From NCBI RefSeq assembly GCF_007747795.1, contig NZ_CP036275.1, positions 7,432,001 to 7,496,000 on the forward strand: a DNA stretch of 64,000 bases. Direction: 5' to 3'. Under the pieces are notes generated by a model, which was not told where the DNA came from, made no database searches, and saw nothing but the letters and a program-made list of their open reading frames with translations. Below are positions 1-6,288 of this stretch, piece after piece. The translations under genes and the position numbers were made by a program. Source of the DNA: Maioricimonas rarisocia. Lineage in GTDB: Bacteria; Planctomycetota; Planctomycetia; Planctomycetales; Planctomycetaceae. The first letter of the stretch is position 1. Every line of letters begins with the position of its first letter.

Positions 1-79
1 CGTCGTGGCCCCCTGACGTGATCGCCTCCGGGAACTGCCGGATGGGCCGCATGCAGCTGCCGCTATACTGGGCCGCACG

Positions 80-1054
80 ATGGGATACATCCCCGCAGAG
101 TTCGGCCTGGCGATTGCGGTCGCGTACCTGATTGCGCACGCGGCCTGGCCGCTGCTTGCGCGGGGCGGAATGAGCAATGGCGTGGGCGTCGTCGTCGCGG
201 TGGTCGCGATCGGTGCGTGCCCGCTGCTGATCCCCGCACATCACGTCGTGGACCGGGCGTTCTCGTGTCTGCTGTTTCTCGATCCGATCTTTCGCCTGGT
301 GGATTACGCGCGGCAGGTGCGACAGGGGAAGGCGGGGCCGGTGTCGTGGAAAGAGCGGGCGATCTTTCTGATTCCCTTTCCGTTTCTGCTGACGGTTCTG
401 GGTGCGAAGCGGCGGGCGCGGGCCGAACCGCGGTTGCCGGCGGCGAACGTCATCCGGTTTCTCATCGCGTTCACGCTGGGGGTGGGGGCGTTCCTGCTGT
501 GCATGATGAGTGATCGCGTGGCGGCACTGCGGGAGTCGTTCATTCTGGATCACCTTGTGAAGATGATTCTCTTTCTTGTGGTGGTCGAATCGGGCTCGCA
601 GGCGCTGCTCGTCCTCGAGCGGGCGTTCGGCTATCGGGCTCCCCCCATCATCAACCAGGTGTGGCGATCGCGTACGCCGGCCGAGTTCTGGATCAGGTTC
701 AACCAGCGGGTCCAGCAGTGGCTGTACCTGAACGTATTCGTGCCGGCCGGGGGACGCAGGCGGCGGGTGGTGGGCGTGCTCGCGGTGTTTCTGGTGAGTG
801 GCCTGTTCCACGAGATTTTCTTTGCGGTCTCCACGCGTCGGGTCGACGGGTACCAGCTCATCTTCTTCATGCTGCAGGCGCCGGCCGTGCTGGCATCGCC
901 GTTGCTGGATCGCCTGGCGGGTCTGGGCATTGCCGGACGGATCGCCGCCCACGGGCTGACGTGGCTGTGGTTCGCGGTGACGTCGCCATTCTTCTTCCAT
1001 GCGGCAGACCGGGTGTTCGAGTTCTTCTACGCGAGCCAGCCGTGGCTGCCGTGA
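80..1054 (+). CDS. Membrane-bound O-acyltransferase / wax-synthase-like protein
   Basis: This 324-residue protein is almost wholly hydrophobic, with about seven or eight predicted membrane segments. The region FWIRFNQRVQQWLY (about residues 206-219) followed by SGLFHE (about 255-260) resembles the wax synthase / MBOAT core, in which an Asn-containing segment precedes a membrane-embedded catalytic His. Family members esterify fatty acyl groups onto alcohols or cell-surface sugars. The substrate cannot be read from sequence. It starts 80 bases into the window, so upstream partners are not visible. ATG is the first plausible start; no strong ribosome site is seen. Confidence 0.6.
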   Translation: MGYIPAEFGLAIAVAYLIAHAAWPLLARGGMSNGVGVVVAVVAIGACPLLIPAHHVVDRAFSCLLFLDPIFRLVDYARQVRQGKAGPVSWKERAIFLIPFPFLLTVLGAKRRARAEPRLPAANVIRFLIAFTLGVGAFLLCMMSDRVAALRESFILDHLVKMILFLVVVESGSQALLVLERAFGYRAPPIINQVWRSRTPAEFWIRFNQRVQQWLYLNVFVPAGGRRRRVVGVLAVFLVSGLFHEIFFAVSTRRVDGYQLIFFMLQAPAVLASPLLDRLAGLGIAGRIAAHGLTWLWFAVTSPFFFHAADRVFEFFYASQPWLP

Positions 1055-1249
1055 TCGCGCGTATCAAGAGACACGAACCGCGACTGTGAATGGCACAGGC
1101 CAGACAGGAACGTCGGCTCCTCCAGATCTGCGAAGGGGGGCAGGACCGATCGGGTCCCCGTGCATCTGCCGTGGCGTCCCGGTATCCTCGCTGGAGATGT
1201 CGCCCTCGCTTGCGGCCGCCACTTTTGCACCTCATGGAGCTGTGTCCTG

Positions 1250-1666
1250 ATGCACTTTCATCCGTCTTTCCGGTTCGTTCACGTTGCGGTGATCCTCATG
1301 ACCATCGCACTTTTCGGATGCCAGGAGTCCGCGCAGCCGCCCGCTGCTCCTGCTCCTCCGGCCGACCCGGAAGAAGTGATCCGACAGATCATTGCCGACA
1401 GCGACGAGAAGCTCGAGGCGGCCCTTGCCGAGGAAGATGTCTCGACCACGGCCAGTCAGATCGTCAGTGCTCTGGACGACTACGAGGACCATGGCGCGAT
1501 GCATCAGTTCGAGGAGTTCCATCGAGGCATCCAGGATCTGGCCGGCATGGCGCATCAGGGTGCGTCACAGGAGGAACTGCAGGCGAAGATCAGCGAGTTG
1601 AAGCAGCTGGCGGACGAGCTGCTTGCGGAGTCGAGAGAGATCGAGCCCGCGAGCGAGCAGGAATGA
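1250..1666 (+). CDS. Small lipoprotein of unknown function
   Basis: The ATG at 1250 gives a 138-residue product with an N-terminal hydrophobic stretch ending in the lipobox LFGC (Cys24), so a lipid-anchored envelope protein is predicted. A longer open frame from 1160 lacks a signal and its first 30 residues look non-coding. GGAG lies about ten bases before the chosen start. After a Pro/Ala-rich linker the mature part is acidic and probably helical. I do not recognise the family. The frame stays coding-like beyond the stop (see 1667-1873). Confidence 0.6.
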   Translation: MHFHPSFRFVHVAVILMTIALFGCQESAQPPAAPAPPADPEEVIRQIIADSDEKLEAALAEEDVSTTASQIVSALDDYEDHGAMHQFEEFHRGIQDLAGMAHQGASQEELQAKISELKQLADELLAESREIEPASEQE

Positions 1667-1873
1667 GTATCGCTGATCGTCAGTGGGAAGCCGGTCACGG
1701 CTGGCGTGTGCGTCCTGACACTCGGCCGGCCGATCACTCCGGCCGAAGCAGCCGGGCTCCCGGTGCGCGATCAGACCGACATTGAACTGATCGTCGATAG
1801 GACAATTGTGGACCTGAACCGCATCCCGCTGCCTGCCAGGACGACGGTCATCGACCGCCGATTCGTGGAATGA
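1667..1873 (+). pseudogene. Coding-like open stretch directly after the lipoprotein stop, same frame
   Basis: After the TGA at 1664-1666 the same frame stays open for 68 codons, with G/C-rich third positions and ordinary composition (for example ELIVDRTIVDLNRIP near its end), to TGA at 1871-1873. There is no ATG; a GTG at 1706 could start a 55-residue peptide but has no clear ribosome site. It may be the tail of a decayed gene or of a longer protein that the upstream stop now truncates. No family is recognised. Confidence 0.3.
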
Positions 1874-2048
1874 GGCGTCCCTCGCTCGGTGAAGTCACAA
1901 GTGGAGGCCCGCGCCAGCGAGTGGAGGGGACCATGGCGGGGCATCAGACCGTGCCGCGAAGAATCTGAACTTGCTTATGGGGTGGTGGTTCGGGTAGTTC
2001 AAAGCCAGACAGACCTGCCGACATTACACACACTGCAAGGCCGGGCCC

Positions 2049-2543
2049 ATGCAATCCGTTTCCAGTTTCGGAGGACCGTACGTCCTTTTGCCAAAGGTCA
2101 CCGTCGACCGCTGGATGGACGAACTCGGCGACGCACCAGCCCCGGATCATGGGCTGTACGGCATGGCCTGTTCCGTCGACGGCTGGTGCGGCATCATCCG
2201 CCCGTGGGAAACCCCGCTGCTGGTCTTCGGCGACGAGCCGGCGGATATCTACTGGCTGCCCGGCGGTGAAGGAGGCCTGTTCATTCGATGGCTCGCGGCG
2301 GACTCGCTCGCGCAGTTGACGGCATTCGCGGAATCGGTTGCCGCGGCCGGCAACTGGACCGAGCGGCTGGAATGGGACGCTGTGACGGGCGATTATGTTC
2401 TGATGGACACCTGCGCGGCCCCCGGCGATCCGTCAGCACGTATGGAGATCCCGCTCACTCCCGGGAGATACGCGGTGGAATCGCAATATGCAGAATCCGG
2501 CGAGGTGATGACGGTCATCACGCGGCTGCAGTTGGTGGGATAG
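2049..2543 (+). CDS. Imm21-like immunity protein
   Basis: The 164-residue protein opens with a Ser-rich segment, then GGPYVLLP, and later has LVFGDEPADIYWLP and GGLFIRWLAADS. These match my memory of the Imm21 family: a GGP-x-LLP start, a middle GDEP motif and a final RW-x-AD motif. Such proteins neutralise a toxin of a polymorphic toxin system in the cytoplasm. No toxin gene lies next to it, so it looks like an orphan. It is cytosolic, with no signal peptide. The ribosome site is weak. The next gene follows after 64 bases and may be co-transcribed. Confidence 0.55.
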   Translation: MQSVSSFGGPYVLLPKVTVDRWMDELGDAPAPDHGLYGMACSVDGWCGIIRPWETPLLVFGDEPADIYWLPGGEGGLFIRWLAADSLAQLTAFAESVAAAGNWTERLEWDAVTGDYVLMDTCAAPGDPSARMEIPLTPGRYAVESQYAESGEVMTVITRLQLVG

Positions 2544-2607
2544 CGGGTGGTTTCGGCAATCGGGAACAGCTTTGTTAAATCGTTCAACTAACACTTAAAG
2601 AGAGACG

Positions 2608-3312
2608 ATGTCTATCTCCACACTCTGGTCTCAGTACGGCGAATCGATCACCTCGCGGCCGGGGGTGTCGCTGGCGGCGTTTCTCGGCGATGAGGCTGCG
2701 TGGGAGTCACTCGTCGAGGATGGGCTGCCGGTGCCGGAGTATGACGTCTTTCGCCAGGAACAGGGGCTCGATCCGAATCCGTACGGGCTCGATCTGCCGC
2801 AGGAGATGCTCGAGAACCAGTTTCTCGTCCGCTGCCTGGCCTTCTGGGGCTGGCAGCCGCTGCTCTTAAGTGCCGTTGCGTCTGCCCGGCTGCAGGTGGA
2901 GCAGCGTCCCGAATGTCCCGAGCCGCTTTCTCCCCTGCGGGCAGAGGCGCTAGCCGCGGCGACGGCATATTTGGCGGCGCCCGATTCGGAGAACGAAGAA
3001 CGCGCCCGGCTGGCAGCCCGCGCCTGCTACGACACCTATGGACCCTTCGAGGAAGATCCGGACAGCAAGCAGGCGACGCAGATCTGGGAGGAACTGGGAG
3101 CGCCGTGGTTTGCTGCCGAGAGTGCGGCTCAGGATGTTGCCCTGCATGACTGGGACGCGAAAGGTCCGGAGGGAGCGAGCAGTACGTGGGGGAACCGCTG
3201 CTCGGTCTGGCCGCAGCGGGCCGCGGAGGGGGCAGCAGTGTTCGCGTCGCATGCCGCGGTGCGGGAGGCGATCGTCACGGCAACAATGGAGTGGTGTCGC
3301 GGGAGAGGATAG
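2608..3312 (+). CDS. Hypothetical cytosolic protein beside the immunity gene
   Basis: This 234-residue acidic protein has no signal peptide or membrane segment. The N-terminal part includes PVPEYDVFRQEQGL and a Trp-rich segment (LAFWGWQP); the middle is an Ala-rich helical region; the end has several Trp residues. AAAGAGAG lies seven or eight bases before the ATG, a fair ribosome site. I do not recognise the family. Position 64 bases after the Imm21-like gene on the same strand suggests a shared transcript and perhaps a shared toxin-immunity or housekeeping role, but that is inference only. Confidence 0.6.
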   Translation: MSISTLWSQYGESITSRPGVSLAAFLGDEAAWESLVEDGLPVPEYDVFRQEQGLDPNPYGLDLPQEMLENQFLVRCLAFWGWQPLLLSAVASARLQVEQRPECPEPLSPLRAEALAAATAYLAAPDSENEERARLAARACYDTYGPFEEDPDSKQATQIWEELGAPWFAAESAAQDVALHDWDAKGPEGASSTWGNRCSVWPQRAAEGAAVFASHAAVREAIVTATMEWCRGRG

Positions 3313-3393
3313 GGAGCCGGTGTTGCCGATCGAGGGGTGGCCTCGGGTCGGCGGGTAACCGGGGTCCCCACGTTGTGACTTGAGGAGTTTGCG

Positions 3394-3600
3394 ATGCCGC
3401 CCGGTGGATGGGGATTCGTCATGATGGCCGTCGGCCTGTTCTTTGTGATCAGTGCGACGGTTCGCAGTCGGTTCTTTCTGTACCGGCTGTTCGTGGCCCG
3501 TTCGGAGACAATGATGGGCGAGCACGCGCACCGGTTCCTGCAGTTTGCCGGCGTCATGATCATGGTGGCTGGTCTGCTGATGCTCCTGGGCGTGTTCTGA
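3394..3600 (+). CDS. Small two-helix membrane protein
   Basis: A 68-residue protein with two predicted membrane helices (about residues 6-24 and 49-67) joined by a short basic and polar loop. TGAGGAG lies about seven bases before the ATG, a strong ribosome site that supports the call. Its role is unknown. Confidence 0.6.
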   Translation: MPPGGWGFVMMAVGLFFVISATVRSRFFLYRLFVARSETMMGEHAHRFLQFAGVMIMVAGLLMLLGVF

Positions 3601-3638
3601 GCGTCAACGGACGTGTCTTGCGAGGCGGCTCTTCTCAT

Positions 3639-3657
3639 TGTCAGGCGACGCCTGGGC
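3639..3657. repeat. Palindromic repeat, family G (variant)
   Basis: TCAGGC-GAC-GCCTG, a short hairpin that matches the copies at 42217 and 51022 in its left arm and loop region. Confidence 0.4.
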
Positions 3658-3724
3658 GACGGGAGGAACTGCGTCTGCGCGGGACTCTGCTGCGATTCGG
3701 AAGTTGTCTGGCCGGTGAGCGTCA

Positions 3725-3746
3725 GGGCAGGCAGGAATGCCTGCCC
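3725..3746. repeat. Palindromic repeat, family B
   Basis: A perfect hairpin: arms GGGCAGGCA and TGCCTGCCC around a GGAA loop. The identical 22 bases recur at 26158, with variants at 28251 and 28542. It lies 50 bases before the first family-A hairpin. Confidence 0.75.
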
Positions 3747-3795
3747 CACCGGGCCAAACGTGGTGGAGGCGGGACAGGTTTTCTGTCACGGGTGG

Positions 3796-3829
3796 CCCCG
3801 GTTGCTCGCCAACCGGGGTGGCGCAGCCA
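3796..3829 (+). repeat. REP-like two-hairpin element, family A, upstream of the RAYT
   Basis: The first hairpin has arms CCCCGGTTG and CAACCGGGG (9 bp) with loop CTCGC. A second follows at once: TGGC-GCA-GCCA. An inverted copy lies just after the transposase gene (4410-4445) and a direct copy at 28307. The second stem differs between copies but stays paired, which indicates selection on structure. Confidence 0.75.
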
Positions 3830-3873
3830 TGCAAGGCCGCAGCAGACATGTCCATCGGGGGAACGGGCCAGCC

Positions 3874-4389
3874 ATGTCGGATCGCCGGCGGGTCATCGAC
3901 GACCGCCTCTACTGTCACTTCATCACCTTCTCCTGCGATCGCCGCAGGCGGTTGCTCGACCTCGACTGCCCAAAGCGGATCCTGATGGGGCAACTGAATG
4001 ATCAGCTCGAGCGTCAGAAGGCACGTTGTGTCGGCTTCGTCATCATGCCCGATCACGTACACGCTGTCGTCTGGTTTCCCGAGGCGGGGCAATTGAGCCG
4101 GTTCGTCCACGGCTGGAAAAGGCTTTCCAGCTATGCAATTCGGCAATGGTACCGACAGCAGAAGGCTCGCTACTTTCATACGACGGAACCTGGAACGCGG
4201 GTCTGGACGCCCAAGTATTATGCGTTTCAGATTGATTCAAGCGACAAGCTGGAAGAGAAGCTGACGTACATGCACATGAACCCTGTTCGTGCAGGACTGG
4301 TCGAGCGTGCGGTGGACTGGCCATGGAGTTCTGCGAGATGGTACGAAACGAGGCGATCCGTCGGTGTGCCAATCGATTGGGTTCATTAA
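3874..4389 (+). CDS. REP-associated tyrosine transposase (RAYT, Y1_Tnp / TnpA_REP family)
   Basis: This 171-residue protein belongs to the HUH/Y1 single-strand DNA transposase superfamily that binds and cuts palindromic REP sequences. The metal-binding HxH is in MPDHVHAVVW (His61, His63) and the candidate catalytic Tyr is Tyr132 in YMHMNPVRAGLV, followed by the usual DWPWSSA. An open frame extends upstream to 3613, but that part is made of repeat sequence, so ATG 3874 is preferred. The gene is flanked by inverted two-hairpin repeats at 3796-3829 and 4410-4445, as expected for a RAYT. It looks intact. Confidence 0.85.
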   Translation: MSDRRRVIDDRLYCHFITFSCDRRRRLLDLDCPKRILMGQLNDQLERQKARCVGFVIMPDHVHAVVWFPEAGQLSRFVHGWKRLSSYAIRQWYRQQKARYFHTTEPGTRVWTPKYYAFQIDSSDKLEEKLTYMHMNPVRAGLVERAVDWPWSSARWYETRRSVGVPIDWVH

Positions 4390-4409
4390 CCGCCCCCTGT
4401 TGCCTCTTG

Positions 4410-4445
4410 CCGGCTTCGCCGGCCCCGGTTGACGAGCAACCGGGG
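4410..4445 (-). repeat. REP-like two-hairpin element, family A, downstream of the RAYT
   Basis: An inverted copy of the 3796 element: on the plus strand the small hairpin CCGGC-TTC-GCCGG comes first, then arms CCCCGGTTG and CAACCGGGG with loop ACGAG. Read on the minus strand it matches the 28301-28350 copy almost base for base, including the outer GGGTAGCC and the trailing GGCA-GAGGC. Confidence 0.75.
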
Positions 4446-4544
4446 CTACCCTGCTCTACGTGACATGCGGAATGAAAGACGGTTGACGCCCCTGCTCGCC
4501 TTGAAGGGACGAGCATGCCACCCGCTGAATGACGCGCGCACTAC

Positions 4545-4564
4545 CCCGGTGCTCACGCACCGGG
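4545..4564. repeat. Palindromic repeat, family E (stem variant)
   Basis: Arms CCCGGTGC and GCACCGGG around the loop TCAC, followed by CTCGCC. The copies at 42127 and 51124 keep the TCAC loop and the CTCGCC tail but have a different, still perfectly paired stem. Confidence 0.55.
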
Positions 4565-4655
4565 CTCGCCAGCAGTGTCTCGAGCCTCGGGTCTCACGCC
4601 TGCAGCTGGAACCAATCCCAGCCTACGCCTGCCACGTTGCACCTGACCTGCGCAT

Positions 4656-6206
4656 CTACACGTCGGTGGCGGGGGCGTCGCCGGCCGGTTCCTGCGTGTC
4701 TTCGGCCGTCTCGAACAGCTCGCGGCCGCGGGTTTCCGGAGCGAACAACAGCACGACCGCGCCAACCAGGTAGAGCAGACTCAGCAGCGAACAGGCGTTG
4801 CCGAGCGAGAGGCCGACGTCTTTCTGCAGCCAGCCGGCAATGAACAGGATCGGTGCGGCGGCGATGCGGCCGGCGTTAAAGCAGAAGCCGGTGCCGGTTC
4901 CACGCAAGCGGGTCGGATACAGCTCCGGGAAGTAGATCGCATAGCCGGCATGCATGCCGAGGGTCAGGAAGCCGAAAATCGGCAGCGCCACGTACAGTGT
5001 GTCCATATCAAAGTCGATCTGGAACATTGCCAGGGCCGCGATGAGTCCACCGACGTGATAGATCAGGAAGGCGGCCCGCCGACCGATCCGCTGCGAGATC
5101 GGTCCGAACGAAACCAGGCCGATTCCTCCGCCGGTGGTGACCAGAAACATGCCCAGCATTTCCCAGCGTTTGAGCTGGTTCTTGCGGGCGGCAATCACAG
5201 CGGTGCGGGTCTCCTCGGTCAGGGAAGTCGCGTTATCGACCTCACTGACCTGCTGGACGAGTTCGCTCCGGCCGGGGACGTCCGGATCGGCGAGAGAGTC
5301 GGGATCGGCAACGGCCGCTTCGATCTCGACATTCTGTGCGGCGGCACGAAAGACATCCTTGCCGTAGATGTGGACGCCCCAGAAGGTCGCCATGCCAACG
5401 GCAGCGAGGGTGAATCCGACCACGGTGTGCAGCAGCAGGCCCGAAGCGAAGAGATCCTGAAGGCGACCGACCTGCTGCGTGGAGTCTTCGCTGGCACGCT
5501 GCTTGGCCTGATGCCAGCTTTCCGGTTCCTTGAGGTTCTTGCGGATCCAGATGATGAGCAGGGCCGGCAGCACGCCGAGTGCGAAACCGAGCCGCCACTT
5601 GAGCGAGGGGATGCCGACATCGCTGGCCAGCTGATCGAACCAGGGGTTGCCGATAATGAAGGCTCCGGCCGCGATGGCGAGCCAGGTGCCGAAGATACTG
5701 GAGGCGTGGAAGATGCCTCCCACGTGCGCACGGGCCCGGCGGGGGAAGACTTCGAAGACGAGCGAACTGGCGACGGCCCATTCGCCGCCGACCCCCATGG
5801 CAACCAGGAAGCGGAGTCCCGCGAGGTGCCACCACTCCTGCGAGAAGGCGGAGACGCAGGTAAACAGCGAATAGAAGAGGATGGTGAACGTCATCGCCTG
5901 CTTGCGGCCGATGCGGTCACTGAGCATCCCGAAGATGATGCCACCGGTCGCTCCGCCGAGCAGGAATGCTGCCAGGGCGATGTTGTCATAGAAGCGGCGA
6001 CGCCCTGTGAATGCTTCTTCGGTTTCGCCGGGGAGCTGTTCCATGAGCGAGGGCATGGCCTCGTTCATGCTGGCGACGAAGATCTGGCCTTCGAAGATGT
6101 CGAACACCCATCCCAGCGAAGCGATGAGAAGCACGAGCCACTGGTAGCGGGTGATGCCTTCGTACCAGCGACGGTCATCGACGGGGGGTGTCGGCGAATC
6201 GGCCAC
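4656..6206 (-). CDS. MFS transporter, sugar/organic-acid symporter type
   Basis: A 516-residue major facilitator protein with 12 predicted membrane helices. The first half has DIFEGQIF in helix 1 and the motif-A-like loop GMLSDRIGRKQAM between helices 2 and 3. The second half repeats this weakly as SQRIGRRAA. A hydrophilic insert of about 90 residues lies between helices 6 and 7 and is longer than usual. It resembles the organic-acid/sialate branch, but the substrate is not determinable. The C-terminal tail is acidic. It stands alone on the minus strand, 82 bases after the end of glnD. Confidence 0.8.
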   Translation of the reverse strand: MADSPTPPVDDRRWYEGITRYQWLVLLIASLGWVFDIFEGQIFVASMNEAMPSLMEQLPGETEEAFTGRRRFYDNIALAAFLLGGATGGIIFGMLSDRIGRKQAMTFTILFYSLFTCVSAFSQEWWHLAGLRFLVAMGVGGEWAVASSLVFEVFPRRARAHVGGIFHASSIFGTWLAIAAGAFIIGNPWFDQLASDVGIPSLKWRLGFALGVLPALLIIWIRKNLKEPESWHQAKQRASEDSTQQVGRLQDLFASGLLLHTVVGFTLAAVGMATFWGVHIYGKDVFRAAAQNVEIEAAVADPDSLADPDVPGRSELVQQVSEVDNATSLTEETRTAVIAARKNQLKRWEMLGMFLVTTGGGIGLVSFGPISQRIGRRAAFLIYHVGGLIAALAMFQIDFDMDTLYVALPIFGFLTLGMHAGYAIYFPELYPTRLRGTGTGFCFNAGRIAAAPILFIAGWLQKDVGLSLGNACSLLSLLYLVGAVVLLFAPETRGRELFETAEDTQEPAGDAPATDV

Positions 6207-6288
6207 AGCGTCTCCTCGTGCCGGATCGGGCAGATGGGTGACGTGCAGATGATGACGCGCCGGGCACCGGTCGCTTCAGTCGGCCGTG

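Noticed and set aside
3613-3873. N-terminal extension of the RAYT protein
   Set aside because: It would translate the repeat hairpins at 3725 and 3796; RAYT homology starts at 3874.
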